Assembly: GCA_009667805.1 (NCBI GenBank)
Contig: CM019067.1
Span: 160,103,049 to 160,167,048 of the forward strand
Origin: Leptobrachium leishanense
Taxonomy: Eukaryota > Chordata > Amphibia > Anura > Megophryidae
Direction of reading: 5' to 3'
Length of the DNA stretch: 64,000 nucleotides
A program made the translations under genes and the position numbers. Below are positions 33,571 through 46,362 of the stretch, piece by piece (position 1 is the first letter of the stretch; each line of letters opens with the position of its first letter). Below the pieces are notes generated by a model, which saw only the letters and a list, made by a program, of their open reading frames with translations, was not told the DNA's origin and did no database searches.

Positions 33571-33861
33571 GGCTAGGGTCAGACGAACGCATTTTTCACG
33601 TCTACTGTCTACCGTGCAGCGTCTGACGTCTCCTAATCACGCACACATGCCGCTATGCCGACGCAGAGCACTCTGTACATCAGTACTAGCAGTTCGACGT
33701 TCTTGCAAAAATGCATTCATTTGCCACTTGCGTTGCGCGGCCAAAAATTTGTGCGGCCGTACTTCGTGTGTGGGCCTGAGTTGGACGTCATTTGCTGCTA
33801 CCACAGCCGTAATAAAGTGCGGCTAAGCGCACATTCGCACTGTGTTCGTCTAACCCCAGCC
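33571..33861. mobile_element. PIF/Harbinger-type MITE, 291 bp
   Basis: GGCTAGGGTCAGACGAACGC at the left, GTCTAACCCCAGCC at the right, TSD TTA (33568-33570, 33862-33864). Same family as 1185, 2000 and 47779; shorter because part of the interior is absent. Confidence 0.82.
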
Positions 33862-33949
33862 TTAAACAGAGCTGTTGTAAACTTAAAAACTAAACTTAAA
33901 AACTAGAATATGGGTACTAATCCCTAGTGAACACTAACATTAGCGGTTG

Positions 33950-34190
33950 GATATGTAAGGGTTATTACTAGGATAAGTGACTTTAATGCATTCCCCGCAT
34001 ATTACCTTCCTGACGCTAAACCCGTAAGAAATCGCTTAGCGCATCGGTGATTGTGCTAGCTTCCGCGAGCTTAATGTACTTTGCGCATCCTATACTTAAC
34101 ATGGGAAGTGCAATCATTAGTTAGCGTTTCGATAATCAAGGTATTACTAAATTACAAAATTTAGCAACAAAAAACAAAGAAAACCCCTAC
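33950..34190. repeat. Fragment related to the element at 38643
   Basis: GCGCATCCTATACTTAACAT then GTGCAATC, matching 38812-38840, plus several TTAGCG/CGCTAA words. No ends. Confidence 0.4.
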
Positions 34191-34229
34191 AATAAATCCA
34201 ATGCTCACCCTCATCTCATCCCGTGGCTT

Positions 34230-34801
34230 GTCACTGGGGGCAGAGTGAGACTGGAAAGAAATAGTTCCCAGTCTCTCTCTGCAATCACTCTGTGGTGCTG
34301 CGTTATCTTGCGTGAGTGGCACCAAAGGGCAAGCCTCCATGGAGTCCTATGAGGTGATACTGTCTCTAGAGCCCCTGCATCCTGGTCTCATGTCTCCACT
34401 GCCCCAAAGTCCTGGCCTCGTACCTCCAGTGCCCCTGCATCCTGGTCTCGTGTCTTCACTGCCCCTGAGTCCTGGCCTCATGCCTCCAGTGCCCCTGCAT
34501 CCTGGTCTTTTGTTTCTTGTGCCCCTGCATCGTGGTCCTTTGTCTATAGTGCCCCTGCATCCAGGTCTCATGTCTTATGTGAGTTCCTTTTGTGCCTGTG
34601 TCCAGCTCTCTTTCTGTCTTGTCCCTGTGTTTCTGTCCTTTATTCTGTGTACTCAACTATCAGCCCCTTTCCTGCCCTGTCCTGCCCCTCCCAGTTACCT
34701 GTCATCCTTTTCCATGCCAATATACTGCCTTATCTGGACACTACAATAAACCTTGCTTTGACCTTACCCAGGTTCCTTCAAATGCCTGTTTGCACAGTCC
34801 T
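34230..34801 (+). mobile_element. Possible solo LTR containing a 60-bp minisatellite
   Basis: A 60-bp repeat (GCCCCTGCATCCTGGTCTC with TGTCTTCACTG and CCTGGCCTCATGCCTCCAG, about 34365-34580, 3.5 copies) is followed by a pyrimidine-rich stretch, CACTACAATAAACC (polyadenylation-type signal, 34739) and an end TTTGCACAGTCCTGACA. This looks like the R-U5 end of an LTR. The 5' boundary is not defined, so this is tentative. Confidence 0.35.
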
Positions 34802-35480
34802 GACACTGTTTTAATCCACAGAAAACAGCGTACACCATTCGAAAAGTCCTATGTTCATTTAAGATGATCAAAATGTGTTTTTCAAATAATGGCAACTGGT
34901 ATTTTATCTATAGTTTCCAGTGGTAAAATATACCGAGGGATGCTTAATGAGCCTGACATAATAACTTTAAGAGAAATTGTTCCTTCTATTCAGCATAAAG
35001 CTTCACATAATTTACTTTTACTGTGCATTTCCATATTCATAGACATTCAGTAGCACACACTATCTCATCTAGATTAAGTGTCAGTGTGTTTGATTTAAAT
35101 ATTTCGTTTTCACTCACACCCAAACATTAACAGGTTTCCATATTATTCCACTCTTACCCTTTTTTAAGTATTCAGAAAAACCTGTCTAACATTTTGGCGA
35201 TATCGAAACAAGTTAATTCGTGAAAATATATACTTTGTGCTTCCACAAATCTAACTTTTCATTAAATGAATTCACAGCTCTTTTTATTTTTCGTGTGAAA
35301 GTATTCTAGTGGCTTTTGTGTTGTAGAATGTTAACCTGTATTTTTTTTTTACCTACTCCATCAGTCATACGCAGAAATTTTGTGGGTTAGTGATAAAGAT
35401 CAAGAAGGATATATCTTCCACCAAATTATGGAAGTTCTGATGTTAAACAGTAAAAGAAAAGCTGCCAGAAGAGGCAGACA
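34802..35480. other. No recognisable feature
   Basis: AT-rich, no supported gene or element end. Confidence 0.45.
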
Positions 35481-35483
35481 TAA

Positions 35484-36167
35484 GGGGTTATTCAGAGAGC
35501 ACCAAAATTTTGGTGCTCTCTCTCTCCCCGCACCTCGGAAATCAAATTCCCCGACCTTGCAATGGCTTCAGCATTCACCGCAGGATCCCTGAAGTGCAGG
35601 GAAAATCTGCCGAACTGCATCCGAAAATCAGACGCAACACCGCCGCAAAACCACGAAAAAACACCACATGTATCCCAAAATAGTCGGCTATCTGCCGCAA
35701 AAATGCCAAAAAAACCTGAAGGCGTTAAAATAAAAACGACGATCCGCTGAACAAACCGCCGACCAGCCGCCGGAAAAAGCCAACAAACCAACGTACAGGG
35801 TAAAAAAAAAAGATTGAAAGTTTCAATTTTGAAACTCTGTTTAGAAAAAAAAAATACTGGACGAAAATTTCTGGAATTAACATATAAAGTCATATGAATA
35901 ATGATAAGATCTGTTCCAAAAAAAAAAAAACACTATTTAAGAAAAAATCAGAAAAAAAATTTGGCCGAAAAATACCTAAAAGAATTCCTAAAAGAATTTT
36001 TTTTGCTGCAGATTAAAAGAATAAACGTTCTAATAGATATTAAACATTTGGCGAACTGCATGCTTTCTGAATAGCCAAATGACCACGAAATTGCACCATA
36101 AGGGGAAATTCACTGTTCGGTGCAGTTTCGGGGCCAAATCGCTTTCTCAATAACCCTGTGTATGTTC
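35484..36167. mobile_element. CAGGGTTATTC-family element, about 680 bp
   Basis: GGGTTATTCAGAGAGCACC at the left, followed by the inverted pair ACCAAAATTTTGGT; CTTTCTCAATAACCCTG at the right. Related interior: CGAACTGCATCCG and TCGGTGCAGTTTCGG. TSD not clear. No coding sequence. Confidence 0.6.
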
Positions 36168-36489
36168 CCTATCAGTGGTGTATTTAGGTTTTGTGCTGCC
36201 CTAGGCCTGACTAAACTCGTGCACCCCCTAATTTAAATTTGAGGCACCCCTTCCTGTCAAGGCCACACCTCTTCCTGGTTAATCCCCACCCTTCCTCTTT
36301 AAGCTCCACCTTTTCCTCTTAGAGCCCCGCCTTTTCCTCTCTTTATATTAAAAGTGGATACCAAGTGCCTACTTGTATATTTTGTATACCATTTCAAATG
36401 TATCTATTAAGATAAATAAAATTATGAAATGTTTAAATTCAAGCATTTTTACAAAAAACAGCCACGCATGTTAAGTATACTGGATCACA

Positions 36490-36980
36490 GCCGCTCTAAT
36501 TGGTTGAAGAATAAAATCCACAGAAACGTGCACTGCATATGAGCGTATCACAGAGCTGCACAGCAATAAAACCCACAGAAATGTGCACTGTGTATGAACA
36601 TATCACAGAACTGCACAGCAATAACACTCACAGTAATGTGCAGTGTGTATGAGTGTATCCCAGAGCTCCAAGGCAATAAAACTCACAGTACTATGCAGTG
36701 TGTATCACAGAATCCACAGCAATAAAACTCCCAGCAATGCAATGTTTGGTGTGTGTCAGCGTATCAGAATCCACAGCAATAAAAATTCCAGCAATGTAAT
36801 GTGCAGTGTGTATGAGTGTATTAGAATCCACAGCAATAAAACTCCCAGTAATGCAATGTGCGGGTCAGCGTATCAGAATCCACAGCAATAAAACTCCCAG
36901 CAATGCAATGTGTGGTGTGTATGAGTGCATCAGAATCCACTGCAATAAAACTCCCAGCAAACCGAGTGTATATGAGCACA
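36490..36980. repeat. Minisatellite of about 55-60 bp (CACAGCAATAAAACTCCCAG)
   Basis: About nine units of ATCCACAGCAATAAAACTC, then CAGTAATGYAATGTGCAGTG and TGTATGAGYGTATCAGA. Matches the array at 14450-14940 in inverted orientation. Confidence 0.85.
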
Positions 36981-37227
36981 CAGCAATTATTTATTCTACA
37001 TTTACCGGCCTCCGTCCGTGGTAGGGCTGTGTGCAGAGTCAGCAGGGACTGTGTACAGACTCAGCAGGAGGTCCCTCCAGGCCACGTTAGGATCGCGGCT
37101 GTGCCTGTAGCCATCTTGTCAGCAGTGGGGTGCCACTGCCAGAGGGTGCACCGTGGCTTTGATTCCCTTCCTGGTGGGTGTTCAGTCCAGAATAGAGTGA
37201 CAGTCCATGTTAACGAAAGGGTGGGCA

Positions 37228-37322
37228 GCTGCGTGCGTGTCACGTGGTTCAGCCAGTCAGGTGTTACTGAGACTCAGTACCACCTGACTGGCCGGACCGA
37301 GTGTGACCTGCACGCACGCAGC
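37228..37322. repeat. Hairpin homologous to 12014-12275
   Basis: GCTGCGTGCGTGTCACGTGG to GTCAGGTGTTACTGA pairs with TCAGTACCACCTGAC to GCACGCACGCAGC. CACGTG at 37241-37246 in the left arm; the right arm has decayed to CGAGTG. Confidence 0.8.
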
Positions 37323-38642
37323 CTCACCAGGAGCCAGGCAGCTCAATGACAAATTTCTATCACTGCAGTGCTGGTTAAGGAAAGGTCTACTTTAAACAGC
37401 AGTAAGCAGACAGGGCTTCATATTCTGCTGATACCCCCCCTTTACCTGCCGTTTACTGTCATCTTCTCTCTCTGGACACAAATCATATCCCCCTCCTAGA
37501 GCTGCTGCAGGGCAGGGGAGGAGCTATGGAGGGAGGAGAGGGGGATTTTTATTCTATTCGATTTTATTCCGTATGCAAACGCCATGCTCCGCTGCTCGTT
37601 GTTTGAGAACACAGCTCAAAGCTGACACACAGTGACAGTGGCACCTCCTAGTACCCCCTAATGACACCCCAATAATCACTGGTACCTGGGGCGGCCCGCC
37701 CTCCGCCACTCCTCTAAGTACACCACTGCTCTGGTGATATGCTCACACACAAGTTTGGCGAACTGCCAGCAAGTACGGTGCTGTTTGAAGGCAGTGCAAA
37801 TCCCCATAGAGAAGTAATGGTTAATCTATTCAGAGAACACCAAACAGCAGAGAAATGTCAGTGAAATGCCCTGATGTTCGGTGGTTTCAATCAGCAGGTT
37901 CAGGTATTCAGGCGAACCCCATAGGTTTCAATGTTAAAAATATTCCCGTTTTTATGCAATATCTAATAAACCACTTATTATTTTAATCTGCAGTAAAAAG
38001 TCTTTATTTATTGATTTATTTATTTTTTAGTACCATTTAGTAATATTTCAGATTTTTTTTTGGCAAAATCCAACCCCCCCCCTTTTTTTAATATCGGTTC
38101 TTCTTTTTCTGTAACAAAACTTTTTATTATCAATCATAGGATCTTATATGTAAATTCCAGACATTTTCGTTCAGTAGTTCTTTTGAAAACAGCAGGCCAT
38201 GGGTTTGCGGTGGCAGCATACAGCGGCCGACTCCATGCACTTTGGGGACCCTGCGGTGAATGGTGAATTCACTGCAGGGTGGGGAAATTTTATTCCCCGA
38301 AGTGCAGGGAACTACAGAACACCAAAATGTTGGCGTCATTTCGGTGCTCTGTGAGTAACCCATTTAGTGGTGAGGTTTTTTGCTGCCCCCTGGAAAGTGA
38401 AAGCCTAGGCGTTGCCTACCCAGGACATACTTGAAAACTAGTGACATCTCAATGTTTCCTCCCTGGTAAAATAGTTTGCAAAAGCAAAAAAATATATATA
38501 TTTTTTTTTTTTAGGGGTGGGGCCACTCGGCGGGCCGCCGCCCCCTGGAGAGTGCCGCCCTAGGCCTAGGCCTTGTTGACCTAGGCCAAAATACACCAGT
38601 GTTCCCTATATAACACACACCAACAAAAAAGTTAAAGCACCT

Positions 38643-39329
38643 AGGGCCCTATTACACTGTTCGCGCACAATTTTGTGCGTGCGCAAAAATGCATTAACGC
38701 AAGGGGAAAAACCCTTCGCGCTGAACGTCGTATTCCGACGTTCCCGCACAAAGTCTAATGCGAGCTACCCTGCGCGAACCCTGCATGAGCGAAAGTTCGT
38801 GCGCGCATCCTATACTTAACATTGTGAGTGCAAATGTGTTCGTGCGCTGGTACGCGGATGGTATTACAATCGATGCGCAAATTTTTACGAACAACGTTTG
38901 CGCGCATAAGTTTAACGTCTTTTAAAAGCTGGCGGTAACTGCAAATCTGAACGTTCTGGCCGAAACCAAATACACCAGCACAAAAAAAAAATACAGCACA
39001 GTATAGTTACACATTCTACACATACCCAAACAATAAAATTGAGAGGTTGTGCGTGTTTTTATTATTGCTACAGCATATATACTCAGATTGATTTTGACAA
39101 GCGCAAAAACTGAGCAGGAGACAATTGTGGTTCTTAATTCTGATTGGCTGAATCGCGTTAAAAAACAGTCTGTCCACCGATTTCTGCTTGCAGCATTAAT
39201 TTGCACTCATTTTCGGCCGGATGAAAAGATGTGCTCGGATTTTAATACCAGCGTTATTTTACGCGCGTTAACGTTTAACGCTGCGCGCAAAAAAATTTGC
39301 TTTGTGCACGGACTGTAATAGAGCCCCTA
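38643..39329. mobile_element. TIR element (GGGCCCTATTACA ends), about 690 bp
   Basis: GGGCCCTATTACACTGTTCG at the left and CGGACTGTAATAGAGCCCC at the right form an imperfect TIR. The interior is full of GCGCGCA/TGCGCGC words. TSD not certain. A related fragment lies at 33950-34190. Superfamily not assigned. Confidence 0.6.
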
Positions 39330-39499
39330 ATTTATTCAATTAAAATACACAAACTGTCAAAAGAAAAAAAATGTGAAACAAACGTGATCTAAAAGCAAAA
39401 CAAATAAATATCTGCCTGATCGAGGGAATATACCGCTTACAGGTTATATTTACCACAACTGCAAAAGTGTAGCCATTGCTTATTATATTTACCAATATT

Positions 39500-40015
39500 C
39501 AAGGGGACAGATACATAGGGTTAACATGTTGTGATGTAAAAATTATTCACTTAGCAAGGTGTTACAGTTTCCAACTTTCGGTTTAACAGAAAAATGCTAG
39601 TCTGTGTCTAATAACTGGCTAATCCCGCTGTTGATGTAAAAGATTTCTGAGTCACACCTAACTCTATAACACTCACACCCCAATGCTCAATCTGTTTGCT
39701 GACATTCTAGAAGGAAGATACATAGGGTTAATAGGATGTGATGTGAGAAATGTATGCTCAGCAGGGTGTTACAGTTACAGGTCCCAAAAGCAGATTGACT
39801 AGTGCACTCCTGACGAGCCGTAAGGCAAACCGCATTTTGGGCGCATTCACGTAGGGTCAGATGTGACTTTAGAAATCTTTTACAATTAATTAGCAGGGCG
39901 AGTTAGTTTTCTAACATACTTTTTGCACAGCCTAGCATTTACTAATCAATCAGCTTTTAGAGCTGTAATACCCTGCTGAGCTAAAACCTCTCACGTCACA
40001 TCCTATAAACCTTAT
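39500..40015. repeat. Three copies of a 55-bp repeat, one inverted
   Basis: GATACATAGGGTTAA followed by GATGTGATG and AGGTGTTACAGTT (39500-39570) recurs at 39715-39780, and inverted at 39960-40015 as GCTGTAATACCCTGCTGAGC then CACGTCACATCC. Confidence 0.7.
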
Positions 40016-40019
40016 TTAT

Positions 40020-40710
40020 TGAAATTGAAAAGTAAACAATATTGTTGCATTATAAAAAAAGGAAATTTTGATTTTAATTTAATTTAATTTTATTTTTACT
40101 TATACCCTGGTCGTGTTTGGTATCATTGGAAGGGCCATACACTGGCCTTTCCAATGATACCAAACATGATCCTCTATAATTTACTGATTGAGAGATATGG
40201 GAGTCCAAAAGACCCCCATATCTCTACCACAGGTAATCCCCTGCCTGGCTAGGGGCGGATTGCGTTTCTGACGTCATTGCGCCCATGTGCAATGAGGTCA
40301 GTGGAGGAGGGGGAGGCCTAGGAAGTGATGCTGACATCCAAGATATCAGCCCCCACCTGAAGAAGGCTGTGATTCCGTGACTAAGGGTTTAAGAGGGGCA
40401 TAGCTGGAAAGGGCAGACTCTTTCCAGTGATGCCTCTCTTGTTCCTGCGCCACATTACTGATGGGGAGATAGCTTCAGGCGCCCTGCGGTGGGGGGTGCC
40501 CTAAACTCTCATTATTGCACCCAGACGCGATGATGTCAATGCGCCGAGACGAGTTTAAAAGCAGGGTCTGACTTCAAGGAAGAGGTGAGTATCAGGTGGA
40601 ATACTGTGGAGACCCAACGACGTGTTGGGAACGTCCTCCGCACACAGCAGTGACACATCAGGACATTCCCCACACGTTGCCTGCAGTGAAAGGGTTACGG
40701 AATGTTTTCA
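40020..40710. mobile_element. Diverged piggyBac-type MITE relative
   Basis: TTTGGTATCATTGGAAGGGCC pairs with GGCCTTTCCAATGATACCAA (40118-40165). GAGATATGGGAGTCCAA, GCTGACATCCAAGATATCAG and a final CCTGCAGTGAAAGGGTTA resemble the copies at 16123 and 46363. No clear TTAA pair. Confidence 0.5.
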
Positions 40711-43214
40711 CGTTTACCTTATGTTCTTTTAACAGAGTCAGCATTTACTAAATAGAATTGAATGAACTTGTTGAATTTTCGACCCAAATATGTGAGTTGG
40801 AAAAATTCTCCTGCTTAGCATTTGCTTGATTTAGGCCATTTAAGGTCTAAAATCTAAAATAAAGTTTTCAAGTCCTTATAATAGACTTTTTAGTATAGTA
40901 CAATTAAACTATAAAATTCTAAGCGCCAGTGTGAATTACAAGACATTAAAATCATTGATTTACGAGACCCTAACATGCAAATGTTTTGTTAAGTTGCTTA
41001 TAGTGACGTCTCTTATTCCATTTCATAACCTTCCACTCTGAAACAAATGTTATTGAAGAGTCCGGTCAACTCATGAAAAATATCTAATAGTGCTTTTTGG
41101 GCAACTAATAACTACATTTCTTTTTAAAAAATCATGAAATATTCATTGGTTGTAAAATAAGAATATTCACCCATTTCATATTCATAGGAGAATTTCCATA
41201 CATCTCTAGTGCCTAGTCTTTTTTTTCCAATTGCTGCATACTTTGCTTGCCAATGTAATGAAGCCTGACATTTTTACACCAATGCATAAAATGTTGTGAA
41301 ATAGACTTAGGGGCCTATTCAAAAGTGCTAATTTGAGAGAGAGGTAGAGAAGTTCAATTTTTATCAGGGAGCCTAAATACAAATATGTATGCAGCGTTAT
41401 GATAGGTATAGCAATGATTTTATGTTTGTGTCCTACTGTATATGAAAGAAATTTGTGAATCTTTAAATAATGAAGGCCTGAAGCACCTAAGGCGTAGGGC
41501 CCTAAAGTTGCCTCTGATGCCAGGACGCAAGGAGGATTTTTCTTTAACAGAGAAGGAGCGAGTGTGGGGGTTTGAGCGGGAGATGTGGGGGCGGAGTTTC
41601 CAGGAGGGTACTTAAGGCACGTGCAGGGAGGCTCTGCGCGCTTTTTCTCCTGAGGTACCGCTGACAGAAATCCCCCCTCCCCCCTTTTTTCTATTTTGTT
41701 ATGGGAAGGGTTGTTTTAGTTGGGTTTGGTTTTGTATGTTTCCCCGTTGTCACAGCGAGGGCTTGTAGGCAGTGCTGGGGTAGGGGTTCCTTTTATTTAG
41801 GTTAATTGTGGATCGGATGGTTGGGTGATGGGAGGAATTTGTAGTTGGTTGTTTTGGAGGTGTGTGGTGGTTGTGTGGAGTCCCGTGGCAGCACTGTTTT
41901 ATGAGGTGTTTTTATGTTATGGTAATTTTTATGTCATGGTGATGGGGTTATTGTGTGGAGTTTTTAGCTGTGGCAGATATATATATAACTATATATTATT
42001 CCACAGTCAAGTGGTCGGGTCTTTTTGTGTATTTCTTGTCTCGGTCATCAGTAGGCAACTTATAAGGAACACATACTGCACCATAGGAATTTTTAGAAAA
42101 AAATGTGCAAAATACTTAATTGCTGTGGAACTAGGAGATTTATTAGTTATTCAATAGCACTTATTTAATGCACAACATTAAGATAGCTAGTGTTTGCCAA
42201 TGATATATTTATACTGTTTGAGAGATCCATAAATTTACTATTGAACATAGCACTTTTTGATAAAATATCAACTATGGACTGCTTTTACCATGAGGCGCAT
42301 TCTTCGGTTAATTTAAAGATGGCTTTTTCAAGCTTTACGAGATTATATCTTTTATTATTTCCAATGTAAGCTCGGCTATCCATTGGAAAAGGGCCATGTG
42401 CTTGGAATCATATGATGATGTCACAGCTGCAGACAAATGTCAAGCATATTAATTCATTCACTGTAGGTGACTAAGCGATCACATTACTGGAGAACAATGA
42501 AAGAATAAGAGACATTCATTAAAACATTATAAATATTTAAGGTCTCCTGTAGAGGCTTTTGCCCAGGAGATCTTTACAGCCGCTGTGAATTTCTTTCCGG
42601 TGTACCTTCACGAGCTGTGCCTGCCTGTCTTTAATGTAATACACAAAATAATGGCAGGCTAGGGTCATTTAGCTAGAGGTCACCTATTACTGATTCTGAA
42701 ACCAACAGGGGCTTCATCATAGTACACAACATATTATTTTCTCCATGTTCAAATAATTGCTGTACCCTTATGGGTCTGTTCACTAAACCATGGGTTTGAC
42801 AACTAACTTGAAAAATGTGGGATAAAATAGCTGTGTTTGAAAATATCTCTAGTTGATCAGAGTTTCGTAGGTTTAATTAATGTTGCCCCTAAATGCCACC
42901 CATGGTTGCTGTGCTACAGCTGTCAAAGGGCTGATATTATAAATTATATAGACAATGGCAAACATTGAACCTCTTATAGGGAACAAATTGACCATCCAGA
43001 AGGGGGAACGAAGAAGCAAAATACATTAAATCTGTAATTTCTGTACATTTAGGTGGCCCAAAGGGCCCCACGATTAATGAGTGAATGAATCTTTGACAAA
43101 TGATAAAGACATCTCAGGAGTATGATATTGATGATACTTACACAAGGCATAGAAATACCTTGCAGGTTTTTCTATATATTTCATGTGTATTTATTTGTAA
43201 CCACAAGGCCTTGA
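40711..43214. other. No recognisable gene; longest TE-poor stretch
   Basis: Nothing I can assign. 41500-41800 is locally G-rich, with AGGAGGGTACTTAAGGCACG and GCGCGCTTTTTCTCCTGAGG, which could be a promoter-like or LTR-like piece. 42380-42740 is compositionally balanced and looks single-copy. Confidence 0.4.
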
Positions 43215-43222
43215 TTCAGCAT

Positions 43223-44164
43223 TAGGGATGGGCCACCGGTTCGAATCTGTTCTAAGTTCGATTCAAACAAACATCGGCCGTTCGCAAACTTCAAACTTTT
43301 TGGGCCGTTCGAAAAAAGTTTGACCAAAAAAAAAATATATATATTTTTAAAAATGCTTAAAAAATCCAAAATAATCGAAAAATAAAGACACTCTTACCTG
43401 CAAAATATTATAAGCAACGGTTTGGTAGATATTTAATTAAAAGAACGGGAATATTTTTAACATTGAAGCCTATGTGTAAAACATTTCCCACACCTTTAAC
43501 TTGGAAGCCTATGGGGTAAAACATGTGCCACACCATTTTTAACATTGAAGCCTATGGTGTAAATAATTTCCCACACCTTTAACAGTGAGGCCTATGGGGT
43601 AAAACATTTTCCACACCATTAACATTGAAGCCTATGGTGTAAAACATTTCCCACACCTTTAACATTGAAGCCTATAGTGTAAAACATTTCCCACACCTTT
43701 ATTAACATTTGAAATGAACTATCAAAATGGATATCGACTAACTATTGAATTCAAAATGAACTATCAAATTGATATCGACTGACTATCGAATTCGAAATGA
43801 ACTATCGAATGAATATCGACTGACTATCGAATTCGAAAAGAACTATCGAATTTGAAATTAACTATCAAATGGATATCCATTTGATAGTTAGTCGATAACC
43901 ATTCGATAGTTAGTCGATAACCAAATCGGTGCACATTTTTTTTTTTTTTTGTTTCCTGTTCCCCAGGGCAGTACCCGGACCCCCATACACCTTTTAAGGC
44001 CATTATCTTGCATATATGCCCTCTTGGAGGGCACTTTAATTTTCAAACTTTTGAGCCCCATAGACTTGCATTGTGTTTGAATTGTGTTCGAATTCAAATT
44101 CAAACTTTTTCAGATGTCCGAGTTCAAATTCGAACCAAACACGGGGGTGTTCGGCCCATCACTA
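43223..44164. mobile_element. hAT element, copy D (TAGGGATG family), 942 bp
   Basis: TAGGGATGGGCCACCGGTTC at the left, GGTGTTCGGCCCATCACTA at the right, exact 8-bp TSD TTCAGCAT (43215-43222, 44165-44172). The right part (43940-44100) matches copies A-C (CAGTACCCGGACCCCCATAC, GCCCTCTTGGAGGGCAC). The middle is two tandem arrays (43457-43710, 43715-43925). Confidence 0.88.
43457..43925. repeat. Two arrays inside hAT copy D
   Basis: 43457-43710: about six units of 38-42 bp (AACATTGAAGCCTATGGTGT, AAAACATTTCCCACACC). 43715-43925: GAACTATCGAAT, GATATCGACTGACTATCGAA repeated about four times, followed by inverted copies (ATTCGATAGTTAGTCGATAA). Confidence 0.85.
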
Positions 44165-44845
44165 TTCAGCATCTGCAATGCCAAGCAAATGTCCAAAGGG
44201 TTGTAATGATCATGAAAGACACCCATGGCTTGCCAAATTTGACTCATGTCAACTTAAACCCTATCTAGATTGGCCAAACCTCGACTAATAGATTCAAACC
44301 CCACCCAGTTTGGCTTTCATGAGTACTGTATGCATTTGGCCTTACTATGGTCATACCTTGGTCACAGCACTTTGCAGGCGGATTTCTGTTCTTGGTAACA
44401 ATTATTTCAACTATAACTATAACTATGTTATAGTTCTGTTTGGGAATCCTTTTTTTTTTTACTTGGCTACAAAGTGCCTCCTTTACTTCCTCTACTAATC
44501 CACGGCTAGAGTTTTGAAACCGTCACTAAAACCTCAATTAACTTCAGATAGCCAAAATCGGGACCTTTTTCAGTTATAGTTAGACTGCTTTTCAGCAATT
44601 TCCAAAAAAATTACAATTGCTGAACGGTATTCATAAATTGATTCTCTGTCACATGTAGGTCTAGGTTTAGAACCCAGATGCAGTACCTTATCTTTAAGTG
44701 CCAGGAAAAGGGTAAAGGGTAAAGTCAATTGACGTAGCAGAGGTCGGGCCAGCAGAACATAGGCGAGTTGGTAGGAACAGTCCGAGATTGGGACGAGCAG
44801 AGTTCAGTTTAGGTCGAGAGGCCAAAACCAGGTGACAACAGTTGG

Positions 44846-45745
44846 TGCGATTATTCACAAATGGAAGAAACACAAAATAACTGTCAATCTCCCTCGGTCT
44901 GGGGCTCCATGCAAGATCTTGCCTCGTGCAGTTTAAATGATCATGAGAACAGTGTGGAATAAGCCCAAAACTACATGGGAGAATTTTGTCAATGTTCTCA
45001 AGGCAGCTGTGACCATAGTCACCAAGAAAACAATTGGTAACGCACTTTGCTGGGAAGGACTGAAATCGTGTCCTCAAGGTCCCTCTATCAAAATAAGCAC
45101 ATGTACAGGCCTGTCTGAAGTTTTCCAATAAACATCTGAAGGATTCCGAGGAGAACTGGGTGTTGTGGTCAGATGAGACCAAAATTTAGCTCTTTGGCAT
45201 CAACTCACTGTGTTTGGAGGAGGAGGAATGCTGTCTATGACCCCAAAAACACAATCCTCACTGTCAAACATGGAGGTGGAAACATTATGCTTTGGGGTGT
45301 TTTGCTGCTAAGGGGACAGAACAACTTCACTGCATCAAAGGGACGATGGACAGGGCTATGCACCACCAAATCATGGGTGAGAAACTACTTCCCTTAACCA
45401 GGGCATTAAAAATGGGTCATGGATGTGTATTCAAGCATGAGAATGACCCAAAACACATGGCAGATGCAACTAAGGAGGTGCTCAAGAAGAAGCACATTAA
45501 GGTCTTGGAGTGGCCTAGCTAGTCTCCAAACCTTAATCCCATAGAAAATCTGTGAAAGGAAGGAGTTTAAGGTTCGCGTTGCAAAACGTCAGCCTCAAAA
45601 CCTTAATTACTTGGAGAGGATCTGCAAATAGAAATGGGACAAAATCCATCCTGAGATGTGTGCAAACCTGGTGGCCAACTACAAGAAACGTCTGACCTCT
45701 GTGATTGCCAACAAGGGTTTTGCCACCAAGTACTGAGTAATGTTT
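44846..45745 (+). pseudogene. Tc1-like transposase, degenerate
   Basis: Piecewise plus-strand similarity along the whole gene. HTH region: [28 protein letters not shown], stop, MIMRTVWNKPKTTWE, TKKTIGNALCWEGLKSC. After frameshifts the catalytic domain has NWVLWSDETKI (first Asp) then a stop, [39 protein letters not shown] (the usual Asp is Glu), LEWPS, stop, SPNLNPIENL, stop. The end reads [15 protein letters not shown] in one frame and ATKY in another. The element's 3' end resumes at 49098 after a TTAA insertion. This is a different Tc1 family from the one at 23962 and much older. Confidence 0.85.
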
Positions 45746-46362
45746 TGCGAAGGGGTCAAATACTTATTTCATTCATTAACCCTCTCCCGCTGCAGGACTT
45801 TCTATGCCGTCAATGCGGCAGGTGGGCATTGAAGACATGGGGTGTACTGGTACGCTCCGCTGACTTAAATGGGCCGCCACGGCCTCTCCTCGCAGCTGAC
45901 ACGCGCCACTCGCTTTTGGCTGCAGTGGGACGTCCTGAATAGGGATGAGCTGTTCGAGTTCGGACGGTTTGAAGTTCGACCCGAACCATGGCAGTTCGAA
46001 AGTTCGCAAATGTCGAACTTTTTGCACGTGTTCGGTTCGGGTTCGAAAAAAAAGAAATTTTGAAAAAAGTATAGAAAATACTTAAAAAAATACTAAAAAA
46101 TCTAGAAATAAAGAGACTCTTTACTGCAGAATATTATAAGCAACGGTTTATTAGATATTGAATTAAAAACTAATGTGTACGTGGAAAGATTATCAACTCT
46201 AAATGACCTCTGTTCACAAACGGGCATAACACCAGGTGTTTTCAGTCTGGTAATCAATTTGATACATTGTACAATATAGTGAGGGGGTGGGGTGGTGTCT
46301 GTTTCTGATTGAGATTTGAGAACTAATTTCCCTCCTAAAACATCCTAATATGCTGCATTTAA

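Larger units (their letters stand above)
36173..38601. mobile_element. Non-autonomous hAT (TIR CAGTGGTGTATTTAGG), 2429 bp
   Basis: CAGTGGTGTATTTAGG at the left, CCAAAATACACCAGTG at the right, exact 8-bp TSD TTCCCTAT (36165-36172, 38602-38609). The interior has a 55-bp minisatellite (36490-36980), a CACGTG hairpin (37228-37322), an internal terminus-like TAAGTACACCACTG (37717-37730), and a region 37735-38365 resembling the CAGGGTTATTC family. It is probably a composite with nested pieces. No transposase. Confidence 0.85.

Noticed and set aside
41825..42157. 110-codon plus-strand ORF downstream of a G-rich, promoter-like stretch
   Set aside because: Hydrophobic low-information translation, no known domain, no supporting splice or polyadenylation pattern.
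44694..45182. 162-codon minus-strand ORF
   Set aside because: Antisense to the Tc1-like transposase remnant whose plus-strand motifs are recognisable.
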